Source: Neobacillus endophyticus (lineage in GTDB: Bacteria; Bacillota; Bacilli; Bacillales; Cytobacillaceae). From it: 64,000 bases of DNA. The stretch spans positions 4,050,001-4,114,000 of the forward strand of contig NZ_JABRWH010000001.1 of NCBI RefSeq assembly GCF_013248975.1, in the 5' to 3' direction. Below are positions 16,723 to 25,981 of this stretch, piece by piece. The translations under genes were made by a program, and so were the position numbers. Every line of letters starts with the position of its first letter. The first letter of the stretch is position 1. The notes below the pieces were generated by a model. The model was not told the origin of the DNA and did not search any database. It saw only the letters and a list, made by a program, of their open reading frames with translations.

Positions 16723-18178
16723 AGCACAAATCGGAATGGTCATGAATCTAGATAAATGTATTGGCTGCCATACATGCAGTGTGACGTGCAAAAACACCTG
16801 GACAAATCGTCCAGGTGCGGAATATATGTACTTTAATAATGTAGAAACAAAGCCAGGCATCGGTTACCCAAAACGTTGGGAAGATCAGGAGCAGTATAAA
16901 GGCGGCTGGGAAGTAAAAAATGGCAAGCTTCAATTAAAATCCGGTTCAAAAGCGAATCGTTTGCTTAACCTGTTTTTCAACCCGAATCTTCCGGAAATCG
17001 ATGATTATTATGAGCCTTGGAATTATGATTATGAAACATTAACAAATAGTCCAGAGCGAAAAACCCAGCCAGTTGCCCGTCCTAAATCAGCTCTTACTGG
17101 TGAATTTATGGAGATACTTTGGGGACCTAACTGGGAAGATGATCTCGCAGGAGGTCACGTAACCGGCCTCCGCGACCCAAATGTTGAAAAAATGGAAAAC
17201 CAAATTCGTACGGAATTTGAAGATGTTTTCATGATGTATCTGCCAAGAATTTGCGAACACTGTGTCAATCCTTCATGTGTTAGCGCCTGTCCTTCTGGTG
17301 CCATGTATAAGCGTGATGAAGATGGGATTGTCTTAGTTGACCAAAACGCCTGCCGCGGTTGGAGACATTGTGTATCCTCTTGTCCATATAAGAAGGTTTA
17401 TTTTAACTGGCAGACAAATAAAGCGGAAAAATGTACCTTATGCTTTCCGAGAATTGAGGCAGGCCTTCCTACGATATGCTCGGAAACATGTGTCGGCCGT
17501 ATACGTTATCTTGGTGTCATGCTATATGATGCTGATAAAGTCCAAGATGCCGCGACGGCTGAAGAAAAAGATCTTTATCATGCACAATTGGGAATTTTCC
17601 TTGATCCGCATGATCCTGAAATCATTGCGAAAGCACGTGAAGAAGGCATTCCAATGGAATGGATTGAAGCTGCACAAACTTCTCCAATCTATAAGATGAT
17701 CATTGATTGGAAAATCGCCCTTCCGCTCCATCCGGAATATCGGACAATGCCTATGGTTTGGTATATTCCACCTTTAAGCCCGATCATGAATATGTTTGAA
17801 GGTGTCGGAAGCAGTTCAAGTGCTGAGGATATTTTCCCTGCCATTGAGCAAATGCGGATTCCTATTGAATACTTGGCTAACCTTCTTACTGCAGGTGATC
17901 AATCCCATATCCGGAACGTTTTGAAAAAGATGGCGGCAATGAGGACCTATATGAGAAGTATACAAACGAACAAGCAGACGAATACGGCAGTAATCGAAAA
18001 ATTAGGATTAACAGAACAGGATATGAAGGACATGTACCGCCTCCTGGCCATTGCTAAATATAATGACCGCTTCGTGATTCCTGCTTCTCACCGCGAAGAA
18101 GTAGCGGATCTCTATAATGAACAGGGAAGCTGCGGCCTTGCGTTTGCCGGCGGTCCAGGTGCCTGCGGAACATTATAA
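16712..18178 (+). CDS. narH: Respiratory nitrate reductase, beta (iron-sulfur) subunit
   Basis: About 488 residues. It carries four Fe-S cluster motifs: CIGCHTCSVTC, CEHCVNPSCVSACP, CRGWRHCVSSCP and KCTLCFPRIEAGLPTICSETC. In the third a Trp replaces one Cys, as expected for the [3Fe-4S] centre of NarH. It wires NarI hemes to NarG. The TTG at 16712 is the start, with AAGGAGG 9 bases upstream inside the end of narG. The longer ORF start at 16676 would have no such site. Confidence 0.97.
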   Translation: MKIKAQIGMVMNLDKCIGCHTCSVTCKNTWTNRPGAEYMYFNNVETKPGIGYPKRWEDQEQYKGGWEVKNGKLQLKSGSKANRLLNLFFNPNLPEIDDYYEPWNYDYETLTNSPERKTQPVARPKSALTGEFMEILWGPNWEDDLAGGHVTGLRDPNVEKMENQIRTEFEDVFMMYLPRICEHCVNPSCVSACPSGAMYKRDEDGIVLVDQNACRGWRHCVSSCPYKKVYFNWQTNKAEKCTLCFPRIEAGLPTICSETCVGRIRYLGVMLYDADKVQDAATAEEKDLYHAQLGIFLDPHDPEIIAKAREEGIPMEWIEAAQTSPIYKMIIDWKIALPLHPEYRTMPMVWYIPPLSPIMNMFEGVGSSSSAEDIFPAIEQMRIPIEYLANLLTAGDQSHIRNVLKKMAAMRTYMRSIQTNKQTNTAVIEKLGLTEQDMKDMYRLLAIAKYNDRFVIPASHREEVADLYNEQGSCGLAFAGGPGACGTL

Positions 18179-18305
18179 TCCTACGTTTAGAGAAGGCGAG
18201 TTATTCGCAAAGCCCCTCTCCCCTATTAAGAAAATGGCTCGAAATTGATATTGGAGTGGGGTGCAACAGCCATTAAAAAATATAATGAGAAAGCAGGTGA
18301 AATCC

Positions 18306-18863
18306 ATGAATGATTCAAATGTGCAGGAAATCTTTCAACTGTGTTCTTACTTATTAACTTACCCTGACAAGGATTTTATTGCTTCCCTATCTGAGGCCGA
18401 AGATGAACTGGAATTCCTGACACGCTCTTCTGCAAAGGATGAATTAAAATGGTTTTTCAAAAAAGCGATGGCACTGGAACCTGAAGAACTAGTAGCAGCT
18501 TATATCCATACATTTGATTTTGGAAAGAAAACAAATTTATATATAACGTATATGTCGAACGGTGAACAACGTGAACGCGGCATGGACCTGCTCTTTTTGA
18601 AAAACTATTACCAATTATACGGTTTCGAGGTAACAGATAAAGAATTACCGGATTATTTACCAATCATGCTTGAATTTGCAGGTCAAGTTGAAGTTGAAAT
18701 CATGAAGCCTATTTTTGAAAGATACTTTGCTAATATTAAAGAAATTGCTGATCATTTACATCCTGAACAAAATTTATATGGACATATTATGAAATCGATC
18801 ATATTAGCTCTAAAAGAAGCAGGCATCAAAAAAACTGTACGAAGGAGTGATACAAATGTTTGA
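18306..18863 (+). CDS. narJ: Nitrate reductase assembly chaperone
   Basis: 185 residues of the NarJ/TorD all-helical chaperone family, needed for inserting the molybdenum cofactor into NarG; it is not part of the final enzyme. Visible features are the N-terminal LCSYLLTYPDKDF and the central YITYMSNGEQRERGMDLLFLKNYY region. The ATG at 18306 follows AGGTG; the ORF is open 15 codons earlier without a site. About 125 bp separate it from narH, and its last 8 bases overlap narI. Confidence 0.94.
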   Translation: MNDSNVQEIFQLCSYLLTYPDKDFIASLSEAEDELEFLTRSSAKDELKWFFKKAMALEPEELVAAYIHTFDFGKKTNLYITYMSNGEQRERGMDLLFLKNYYQLYGFEVTDKELPDYLPIMLEFAGQVEVEIMKPIFERYFANIKEIADHLHPEQNLYGHIMKSIILALKEAGIKKTVRRSDTNV

Positions 18864-19539
18864 CCAATTTTTATGGGTAGTTCTCCCCTATATCGTCTTA
18901 ACCATTTTTATTGGCGGTCATATATATAGATATCAGCGAGACCAGTTTGGCTGGACATCCAAATCTAGTGAATTGTTAGAGAAAAAATTACTCCGAGTTG
19001 GCAGCAATCTTTTTCATTGGGGAATTATTTTTGTTTTTTTCGGCCATGTGATGGGGCTATTAATTCCGGTTGAATTGTATGAATCAATGGGAGTTTCCGA
19101 GCATCAATACCATTTAATCGCATTAATTGGAGGGATTCCTGCAGGAGTCGCAGCAGCTATTGGCATTATCATTCTTTGCTATCGACGAATCAGCGTCCGC
19201 AGACTTGTTGCTACTAGTTCAACTGGGGACTGGATTTCCCTTTTATTGCTTACAATCGTTATTTTAACAGGGATTTCTGCCACATTCTTGAATGTAGATC
19301 CTAAAGGGTTTGACTACAGAACAACCATTGGGCCTTGGTTAAGAGGGATTTTAACTTTCCGGGCAAATGCCATTTCAATGAATAGTGTGCCGATTTGGTT
19401 TAAAATTCATATTTTAGCTGTCCTTGGCATTTTTGCTGTATGGCCATTCACTCGTCTTGTTCATGTATTTAGCGTACCTCTTCGCTACTTAAGTCGCAGC
19501 TATGTGATCTATCGTAAACGCAGCCCTAAAAATATTTAA
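18856..19539 (+). CDS. narI: Nitrate reductase, gamma (cytochrome b) subunit
   Basis: 227 residues with five hydrophobic segments (for example LWVVLPYIVLTIFIGGHIYRYQ and WGIIFVFFGHVMGLLIP). His residues in GGHIYRY, FHWGIIF, FGHVMG and in the KIHILAVLGIF region are the expected diheme ligands. It oxidises menaquinol and anchors NarGH to the membrane. The ATG at 18856 has GAAGGAGTG upstream and overlaps the end of narJ. A strong terminator follows. Confidence 0.96.
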   Translation: MFDQFLWVVLPYIVLTIFIGGHIYRYQRDQFGWTSKSSELLEKKLLRVGSNLFHWGIIFVFFGHVMGLLIPVELYESMGVSEHQYHLIALIGGIPAGVAAAIGIIILCYRRISVRRLVATSSTGDWISLLLLTIVILTGISATFLNVDPKGFDYRTTIGPWLRGILTFRANAISMNSVPIWFKIHILAVLGIFAVWPFTRLVHVFSVPLRYLSRSYVIYRKRSPKNI

Positions 19540-19544
19540 AGGCG

Positions 19545-19574
19545 AAAAGCACTTCTTGATTGAAGTGCTTTTTT
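19545..19574 (+). terminator. Terminator of narGHJI
   Basis: An 11-bp perfect stem AAAAGCACTTC / GAAGTGCTTTT around a 6-nt loop, ending in a T run, 6 bp past the narI stop. Confidence 0.9.
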
Positions 19575-19679
19575 GAATTTATTGACGCTCTTAAACTTCC
19601 ACTATGTTTCATTTTTCGTTGTGTGGCTCCTGCTGGGTGCTGGGTACCCACTTCGGAACGGCTCCGAACAAGAAAATTC

Positions 19680-20447
19680 TCATTCATGTATGAGAGAATA
19701 TAGTTTCTCTAAACCTTCCAATAATCGCGGTGAGGGTCGGCAATATAATTCTTCCTCTAGAATAAGAATTTGATTGTCACTAGTAAATCCTAGTTGTTCA
19801 AACCCTTCCCGCTTTTTAACGACCGATTTTTGAACCTTTTCTTTGCGAACACCAACCCAGGCGAGACAAATGAAATCCGGTTTCCTATTTAGAACGTCTT
19901 TCCATTCCGTTTGAATACTTGCTAATTCAACATCACCGAAAACATTTACAGCCCCAGCTGCTTCAGAAAGTTCGGTCAGCCAGTTCACTTTTCCAGGTGT
20001 AAAAATGGGTTTAGGCCACCATTCCCAGTAAAGCCTTGGACGTTTTGTTGCTTTTTCTGATCGTTGCTTAACTTCTTCAAGTCGTTGTCGAAAGTTTTCT
20101 GCTGCTTCTATTCCCCGTCTTTTTTCTCCCAATGCTTCTGCAGTTATTAAAAGGTCTTGTTCAATTTCTCTCAGGGATTGCGGATTCAATACAATATGCG
20201 GAATTCCTCGTTCCTTTAATGCTTCTACGTTTTTCTCCATTCCCGGAACACTTAATGAAGCAAGGACCAGGTCAGGTTGCAGCTCCTCTACGAGCTCCAT
20301 ATTAATAGATAAATCCGGACCCAGCTTTGGCAGATTCGCAGTTGAAGCCGGCCAATCTGAATAATCATCAACCCCAACAAGCCAATCAGATAGTCCCAAG
20401 TATTCAATTAATTCTGTATTGCTTGGACAAATCGAAACAATACGCAT
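19680..20447 (-). CDS. Cobalamin/iron-binding-type protein (BtuF-like), no signal peptide
   Basis: 255 residues of the periplasmic-binding (PF01497) fold: RIVSICPSNTELIEYLGLSD at the start, LVGVDDYSDWP, LEPDLVLAS-like ELQPDLVLASLSVPGME and VNVFGD. Transport-linked members carry a lipoprotein signal; this one starts directly with the domain and looks cytoplasmic. No ABC permease or ATPase is adjacent. It stands alone between narI and a divergent phosphoesterase gene. Ligand unknown; many cytosolic relatives are annotated as cobalamin-binding. Confidence 0.82.
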   Translation of the reverse strand: MRIVSICPSNTELIEYLGLSDWLVGVDDYSDWPASTANLPKLGPDLSINMELVEELQPDLVLASLSVPGMEKNVEALKERGIPHIVLNPQSLREIEQDLLITAEALGEKRRGIEAAENFRQRLEEVKQRSEKATKRPRLYWEWWPKPIFTPGKVNWLTELSEAAGAVNVFGDVELASIQTEWKDVLNRKPDFICLAWVGVRKEKVQKSVVKKREGFEQLGFTSDNQILILEEELYCRPSPRLLEGLEKLYSLIHE

Positions 20448-20572
20448 GTATTTCCCCTCCCTAATCTTTCATTTTTAAAAAAATTTTTCCTGTTTTTCCT
20501 AATCTTAATAAAAAGTTAAGATAATTTGATTATTTTAATCGCATAATAATAAACATGAACGGAGCAGAAAAT

Positions 20573-21619
20573 ATGGTAAAATTCATCATTTCACTATTTA
20601 TGTCATTGAATTTTTTCGGTTACCATCCTTTTCAGTCTGAGCATGCTCAAGTAAATCAGTCCAAAGAGGCCCATGTTGCCGAACAAAGCAATCAAACACT
20701 TCAAACAGTCCACCAAATATCGGAGAATCAGAACAATAGCATTTTACAAACGGAACCAAAGCTCCAGTTTGCCGTGATCAGTGATACGCATATATCAACA
20801 ATTTCATGGAACGGAACTAAATTGAAAGCCGCACTAAAGGATTTAAAAAAAGTTGCCCCTCATTATGAAGTTCTTGCAGTAAATGGTGACTTAACTGACA
20901 ACGGACTGCCAGAAGAATATGATCTTTTCAACACCATTCTTCATGCAAATTTAAACCAAAATGCCAGCAAATTTTTAGTTATCGGAAATCATGAATGGAG
21001 GGAGAAAAAGCCAGGCAGTGTTTCAACTGTTACAGATCAACATTTAATAAAACGTTTTCTAATAAAGGAAAATGTTCCAGGCCTTTATTATGACCAATGG
21101 ATCAAAGGTTATCATTTTATCGCAATGGCCGGAGAAAAATCTGCTGCAACATTAATAGCTGCTAACTATAGTAAAAAAGAAGCAGATGGCGCCTATCTTT
21201 CTGATCGTCAATTAAGGTGGCTGGAACAGACTCTTGCCGACGGTGCTGAAAATGGCAAGCCGATCTTTGTCTTTTTACACCAGCCCATTAAAGGTACGGT
21301 TTATGGCAGTGAATGGGGCACTGTATTTCAAGCTCAAAAACTATTGGCCCTATTGAAAAAATACCCTCAAGTCATTCTTTTTACAGGGCATTCTCATTAT
21401 CCTTTAATTGATCCAAGAAGTATCATTCAAGATGGCATTACGATGGTCAATACAAGCTCTGTAGCCTATACCTACACTCCCGAGACCGGAGCCGATGATT
21501 ATAAATCTCAAGGCCTGGTGGTCAATGTTTATGATCATAAAATTGAACTAAAGGAAAGAGAATTTAATACAGGCAGTTGGATCAGAACCGTTACAATCCC
21601 TATCAAAGCCTCCAACTAG
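20573..21619 (+). CDS. Exported calcineurin-like metallophosphoesterase
   Basis: 348 residues. The N-terminus MVKFIISLFMSLNFFGY is a short hydrophobic export signal, followed by a Gln/Asn-rich linker to about residue 65. The dimetal phosphoesterase motifs follow in order: VISDTHIS, VNGDLTDNG, IGNHEW, FLHQP and FTGHSHYP. It probably acts outside the membrane on a phosphoester; the substrate is unknown. The start at 20573 is preferred over the ATG at 20555 because GGAG lies 8 bases upstream. It is monocistronic and ends in a very long hairpin. Confidence 0.88.
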   Translation: MVKFIISLFMSLNFFGYHPFQSEHAQVNQSKEAHVAEQSNQTLQTVHQISENQNNSILQTEPKLQFAVISDTHISTISWNGTKLKAALKDLKKVAPHYEVLAVNGDLTDNGLPEEYDLFNTILHANLNQNASKFLVIGNHEWREKKPGSVSTVTDQHLIKRFLIKENVPGLYYDQWIKGYHFIAMAGEKSAATLIAANYSKKEADGAYLSDRQLRWLEQTLADGAENGKPIFVFLHQPIKGTVYGSEWGTVFQAQKLLALLKKYPQVILFTGHSHYPLIDPRSIIQDGITMVNTSSVAYTYTPETGADDYKSQGLVVNVYDHKIELKEREFNTGSWIRTVTIPIKASN

Positions 21620-21650
21620 CTGCAAGAATAGCTGGTTGGAGGCTTTGATA
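21601..21650. terminator. 21-bp inverted repeat spanning the phosphoesterase stop codon
   Basis: Arms 21601-21621 and 21630-21650 pair over 21 bp with one G-U and an 8-nt loop. The left arm contains the last codons and stop. No clear T run follows on either strand, so it is at best an unusual terminator between convergent genes. Confidence 0.55.
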
Positions 21651-21661
21651 TTGGTATGGGT

Positions 21662-22249
21662 TTATTTTTCTAATTCCGCAATCATCTCAAATAGAAAACG
21701 ATAAATTAATTGGTAGCCTTCTCCGATTGTCATATTTTCATCAAATCCATTGAGATCATTTAGAGCAAAATTTAAGTTCCAAAGGCCATCATCATTACTG
21801 AATATTAAATCAAAATTAGCATTCTCTCCATTTAAATGGCTTTGCAAATATTCTCTAATACTTGCGGAGAACTTTTTTTGCAGCTTCAAACCTAGCATCA
21901 CATCATAGGTTTTAAAAACATCATCCAGTTCAAGTGAGATGGCTTCTACTTGAACGATATCAAACCATTTGGACTCTATATATATAAACTCATTTTGGCG
22001 CTTATGTAAATAAACGAGCGGCTGGGTTAAAAAGTCAGAAGACTCGATGCGAATCATGTTCTCGGTTTCTTTATCACACCTTTCGATATAGGCATCCGAA
22101 AATCGTAAATTCGCTTCCATATCCACTAATGGAACATCCAGCAGCTCATGCTTTTGGGCATATTCTTTTTCTTCTGGGAAAAGAGCGATGTTTTCACCAT
22201 TTTGTTCTGAATAATCATGTATGTATTCTAAAATGCGTTCCTTTAACAT
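21662..22249 (-). CDS. Conserved soluble protein of unknown function
   Basis: 195 residues, no signal or membrane segment. The sequence is acidic and helical with segments such as YIERCDKETENMI, YIESKWFDIVQVE, DDVFKTYDVMLGLKLQKK and GLWNLNFALNDLNGF. I recall similar Bacillaceae proteins carrying vague or doubtful names, so no function is assigned. The ATG at 22249 follows AGGAGG. It is monocistronic and convergent with the phosphoesterase gene. Confidence 0.7.
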   Translation of the reverse strand: MLKERILEYIHDYSEQNGENIALFPEEKEYAQKHELLDVPLVDMEANLRFSDAYIERCDKETENMIRIESSDFLTQPLVYLHKRQNEFIYIESKWFDIVQVEAISLELDDVFKTYDVMLGLKLQKKFSASIREYLQSHLNGENANFDLIFSNDDGLWNLNFALNDLNGFDENMTIGEGYQLIYRFLFEMIAELEK

Positions 22250-22390
22250 ATAAAAATCCTCCTAAAACCACTTTATCCTATACTATTGTATTTTTTAAAG
22301 AAAAAAGCAAGTGAAATTTACCATCATTAAAAAACGTAATATTGTTTGAATTTTCTCTCATTTGTTTCTATCCATTTGGAATGAATATAA

Positions 22391-22433
22391 AAAATAAAAA
22401 GTGTTCCAGTTTGTAAATTGGAACACTTTTTTC
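22391..22433 (-). terminator. Terminator of the thioesterase gene
   Basis: Arms AAAAGTGTTCCA and TGGAACACTTTT (about 22398-22409 and 22420-22431) enclose a 10-nt loop. The minus strand continues into a T-rich tract (22391-22400). Confidence 0.8.
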
Positions 22434-22477
22434 TTCAATCCTGAGCGGATTTGCATTTTTTTAACAATGTGATTCTT

Positions 22478-22957
22478 TTATTTTAAAAATGTATTAGGCA
22501 TGACCACTGCAATAACCTCACCACGTGCACATAGCTCATTATTGGCTAAAACCTCCGCTTCCACCCTAAACTTTTTTGGATGGATTTCATGAACCGTTCC
22601 GCTTACTTTTAAAGGTATTCCATGCGGTGTTGGTTTAAGAAAGTTGACATTCAGTGAAGCAGTCACAAATCTTGGCGGTTCTGCTCCATCCCCAGGCTCA
22701 TGGCCATTTTTCCGATGTAGGGCAAGTGCTGCTGAACCTGTTCCATGGCAATCGATCAAAGAAGCGATTAATCCGCCATATACAAAACCAGGCAATGCCA
22801 AATGCTCCGGTTTAGGTTGATAAATCGTTACAGTTTGCTCACCATCCCAACCCGTTCTAAAATGGTGGCCATCTTGATTCAATCTGCCGCAGCCGTAGCA
22901 CCATGCAAAATCATTCGGATAATCATCCTGAATGGCATTAACAACTTTTTCTTCCAT
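22478..22957 (-). CDS. PaaI/hotdog-fold acyl-CoA thioesterase family protein
   Basis: 159 residues of a hotdog fold: WCYGCGRLNQDGHHF (Cys-rich start typical of this subgroup), PGFVYGGLIASLIDCHGTGSA (the HGG-like active-site helix) and VNFLKPTPHGIPL. It likely hydrolyses an acyl-CoA; the substrate is unknown. The ATG at 22957 has AGGAGG 10 bases upstream; the ORF extends 38 codons further without support. A cre-like site lies 73 bp upstream. Confidence 0.82.
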   Translation of the reverse strand: MEEKVVNAIQDDYPNDFAWCYGCGRLNQDGHHFRTGWDGEQTVTIYQPKPEHLALPGFVYGGLIASLIDCHGTGSAALALHRKNGHEPGDGAEPPRFVTASLNVNFLKPTPHGIPLKVSGTVHEIHPKKFRVEAEVLANNELCARGEVIAVVMPNTFLK

Positions 22958-23029
22958 TTTCGTTTTTCCTCCTATCCTCTCTTTTTCCTCACCTTTTATG
23001 TATAACAAGAATGATGAGTGACTAAGAAC

Positions 23030-23043
23030 TGAAAGCGCTCGCA
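23030..23043. promoter_or_regulatory. cre-like site upstream of the thioesterase gene
   Basis: TGAAAGCGCTCGCA fits TGWNANCGNTNWCA at 13 of 14 positions. It suggests CcpA control of the thioesterase. The stretch 22958-23299 otherwise holds the two hairpins listed next and no gene. Confidence 0.45.
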
Positions 23044-23217
23044 ATCCTTTAAGTATAATCATAACATTCAAAAAATTAACTGGTCAACTTTATCTAAAGA
23101 AAACTCGTCGCCTGGCAAACACGTTAGGGTGAAGACAGAGACGTAGTTCGCCGAAAAGCACATCTTTTCGACTGCAAGGTTAATTCGCACGAAGCATTCC
23201 TTAATGCACTTATTCCT

Positions 23218-23242
23218 GATAGGAAAGGAATACTTTCCTATC
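23218..23242. repeat. 10-bp inverted repeat downstream of adhE
   Basis: GATAGGAAAG and CTTTCCTATC form a perfect stem with a 5-nt loop. No T run of useful length follows on either strand. Purpose unknown. Confidence 0.5.
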
Positions 23243-23246
23243 GGCT

Positions 23247-23279
23247 AAAAAAGGGTGTCAGGCACCATGCCCAACACCC
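23247..23279 (-). terminator. Terminator of adhE, built on the GGTGTCAGGCACC repeat
   Basis: Minus-strand GGGTGT (23274-23279) pairs with ACACCC (23253-23258), with an inner GGC/GCC pair, and runs into TTTTTT. The 13-bp repeat GGTGTCAGGCACC at 23254-23266 forms one arm. Confidence 0.8.
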
Positions 23280-23299
23280 CATCTTGAAGTGATGATGTT

Positions 23300-25903
23300 T
23301 TAAACACCTTTATAAGCTTGACGGTAAATTTCGGCTAACTCTGTTACTAACGGAAGTTTTGGATTAGCTGTTGTACATTGATCCTCGAAGGCACGATCAG
23401 CCAAGTAGTCTACTTTGCTTTCGAATGCTGCTTTATCAATACGGTTGGCTTCAAGGCTCATTGGAACGTCAAGTTCTTTAGCTAATTTGATGATTGCTTG
23501 TACTAGGCTTTCAACGCCTTCTTCTGTTGTTCTTGCAGGAAGACCGAGTGTTCTAGCAATTTCAGCATAACGTTTATCTGCAATAAAGTGTTTATATTTA
23601 GGAAATGCAGTGAATTTTTCTGGTTTTGTTGCATTATAGCGAATAACATGTGGTAATAAGACAGCATTGGCACGGCCGTGAGCAATATGGAATTCTGCTC
23701 CTAATTTATGTGCAAGACTATGGTTAATACCTAGGAAAGCATTCGCAAATGCCATACCAGCAATGGTTGATGCGTTATGCATTTTTTCGCGCGCTTCTTC
23801 ATCGTTGCTGTTTCTATATGATCTTGGCAGATATTCGAACACGATTTGAATGGCTCTCATTGCTAGACCATCAGTGAAATCATTAGCCATGCAAGAAACA
23901 TACGCTTCAATTGCATGTGTCAAAACATCCAAACCTGTATCAGCTGCCACTGTTTTTGGAACAGACATAACAAACTGTGGATCGACAATTGCTACATCTG
24001 GTGTTAATTCGTAATCAGCAAGCGGATATTTAACATTCGCTGCTTTATCAGTGATAACAGAGAATGATGTAACTTCAGAACCAGTTCCAGATGTAGTAGG
24101 GATCGCAACGAATTGTGCTCTTTGACCTAAGTTTGGATATTTTACAATCCGTTTGCGGATATCTAGGAACTTCTGCTTCAAACCGAAGAAATCAGCTTCT
24201 GGATATTCGTAGAATAACCACATTCCTTTAGCAGCATCCATTGCAGAACCGCCACCCAAAGCAATGATAACATCTGGCTGGAATTTCTCCATCATTTCTG
24301 CACCTTTCATGACAGTTTCAATAGATGGATCTGGTTCAACCTCAGAGAAAATTTCACAGTGTACATAATCTGGACGTTTTCTTAAGTAATATAACACTTT
24401 ATCAACATAACCTAATTTCACCATGAAAGGATCAGTTACGATGAAGGCTCTTGAAATTTTCGGCATTTTCGCTAAATATTGAGTTGAGTTTTTCTCAAAA
24501 TAAATTTTTGAAGGTACTTTAAACCATTGCATATTCACGTTTCTTCTCGCAACCTTTTTCACGTTTATTAGATTAGCAGCTCCAACGTTTGTTGATACAG
24601 AGTTTCCGCCATAAGTACCGCATCCAAGTGTCAATGATGGAATATATGCATTATAGATATCACCGATTGCCCCTTGAGATGAAGGAGCATTCACGATAAT
24701 CCGGCCTGCTTTTACGCGTAAACCAAATTCTCTTGTCACCGCATCGTCAGTTGTATGGATGACAGCTGAGTGACCTAATCCGCCAAATTCCAACATTTCT
24801 TCTGCTCTCTTGAAGCCTTCATCCACATTGGAAACTTTGTAGCAAGCCAATACAGGGCTTAATTTTTCTCTTGATAGCGGATAAGCAGGTCCTACACCTT
24901 TTAATTCGGCCACTAAAATTTTAGTCCCTTCAGGAACGGCAACCCCTGCCATTTCAGCAATTTTGAATGCAGCCATACCCACAATATTTGGATTTACAGC
25001 ACAAGTATTTTCGTTAATGACTAGTTTTTCAACTTTTTGTTTTTCTTCTTCATTCAAGAAATAGCATTTATTAGTGATCATTTCTTGTTTAACATCGTTA
25101 TAAATTTCTTTATCGATAATAACGGCTTGTTCTGATGCACAAATCATTCCATTATCAAATGTTTTAGATAAAATTAAATCGTTCACTGCTTGCTTAATGT
25201 TAGCAGTTTTTTCAATATAGCAAGGTACGTTACCCGCTCCAACGCCAAGTGCTGGATGTCCAGAACTATAAGCAGATTTCACCATTCCCGGTCCGCCGGT
25301 TGCAAGAATTAGCGAGATTTTTGGATGGCTCATTAATGTTTGTGTAGCTTCAACTGATGGTGTTTCAATCCATTGAATACAATTTTCAGGAGCACCAGCT
25401 ATAATTGCTGCATCTCTCAATACTCTTGCTGCTTCACTGCTTGACTTTTGAGCAGATGGATGGAAAGCAAAGATGATTGGATTTCTTGTTTTCAGTGAAA
25501 TTAATGATTTAAACATGGTTGTTGAAGTTGGGTTAGTTACTGGTGTTACACCGCATATAACGCCAACTGGTTCAGCAATCTCGATAATTCCTTCTTGCTC
25601 ATTTTCAATGATAATGCCTGCTGTTTTGTTGTATTTAATATTGTGGTAGACGTATTCTGTAGCAAACATATTTTTGATGATTTTATCTTCATATACGCCC
25701 CTTTTTGTTTCTTCCACAGCCAGTTTAGCTAGCTGCATATGTTGGTCAAGACCAGCAAGGGCCATTTGTTTCACGATCTCATCAACAAGGTCCTGATCGA
25801 AAGTACGAAGTTGATCTAAAGCTTTTAAACCATTGTCAACCAATTTGTCAATCATTTCAGTAACATTTTGCTGTTGTTTAACTTCTTTTTCTTTAACTGC
25901 CAT
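23300..25903 (-). CDS. adhE: Bifunctional acetaldehyde-CoA / alcohol dehydrogenase
   Basis: 867 residues. The N-terminal half is a CoA-dependent aldehyde dehydrogenase (PVTNPTSTTMFKSLI, catalytic Cys in FDNGMICASEQAV). The C-terminal half is an iron alcohol dehydrogenase (ALGGGSAMDAAKGMW, DVLTHAIEAYVS, GINHSLAHKLGAEFHIAHG iron ligands). It reduces acetyl-CoA to ethanol, reoxidising two NADH in fermentation. The ATG at 25903 has GGAGGG 7 bases upstream. A Rex-type operator lies 22-39 bp before the start and a second dyad beyond it. The product probably assembles into spirosomes, as family members do. Confidence 0.97.
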   Translation of the reverse strand: MAVKEKEVKQQQNVTEMIDKLVDNGLKALDQLRTFDQDLVDEIVKQMALAGLDQHMQLAKLAVEETKRGVYEDKIIKNMFATEYVYHNIKYNKTAGIIIENEQEGIIEIAEPVGVICGVTPVTNPTSTTMFKSLISLKTRNPIIFAFHPSAQKSSSEAARVLRDAAIIAGAPENCIQWIETPSVEATQTLMSHPKISLILATGGPGMVKSAYSSGHPALGVGAGNVPCYIEKTANIKQAVNDLILSKTFDNGMICASEQAVIIDKEIYNDVKQEMITNKCYFLNEEEKQKVEKLVINENTCAVNPNIVGMAAFKIAEMAGVAVPEGTKILVAELKGVGPAYPLSREKLSPVLACYKVSNVDEGFKRAEEMLEFGGLGHSAVIHTTDDAVTREFGLRVKAGRIIVNAPSSQGAIGDIYNAYIPSLTLGCGTYGGNSVSTNVGAANLINVKKVARRNVNMQWFKVPSKIYFEKNSTQYLAKMPKISRAFIVTDPFMVKLGYVDKVLYYLRKRPDYVHCEIFSEVEPDPSIETVMKGAEMMEKFQPDVIIALGGGSAMDAAKGMWLFYEYPEADFFGLKQKFLDIRKRIVKYPNLGQRAQFVAIPTTSGTGSEVTSFSVITDKAANVKYPLADYELTPDVAIVDPQFVMSVPKTVAADTGLDVLTHAIEAYVSCMANDFTDGLAMRAIQIVFEYLPRSYRNSNDEEAREKMHNASTIAGMAFANAFLGINHSLAHKLGAEFHIAHGRANAVLLPHVIRYNATKPEKFTAFPKYKHFIADKRYAEIARTLGLPARTTEEGVESLVQAIIKLAKELDVPMSLEANRIDKAAFESKVDYLADRAFEDQCTTANPKLPLVTELAEIYRQAYKGV

Positions 25904-25924
25904 CGTGAATCCCTCCAAATAATT

Positions 25925-25942
25925 TTGTGAAACATTTCACAT
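25925..25942. promoter_or_regulatory. Rex operator upstream of adhE
   Basis: TTGTGAAACATTTCACAT agrees with the Rex consensus TTGTGAA-N4-TTCACAA except for the final base. It lies immediately before the adhE ribosome site, where a bound NADH-sensing repressor would block transcription. It does not fit the Fnr spacing as well. Confidence 0.8.
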
Positions 25943-25963
25943 GTTTTTTTCAAAAAAAACCAG

Positions 25964-25981
25964 TTAAGAATTTATTCACAT
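25964..25981. promoter_or_regulatory. Second Rex/Fnr-like dyad upstream of adhE
   Basis: On the minus strand this reads ATGTGAATAAATTCTTAA. It matches 16 of 18 bases of the dyad at 30302-30319 before the hydrogenase gene. It overlaps the stop codon of the 75-residue gene. Confidence 0.45.

Noticed and set aside
19573..19773. 66-codon plus-strand ORF after narI
   Set aside because: It starts just at the nar terminator and runs into the antisense of the cobalamin-binding gene; no ribosome site.
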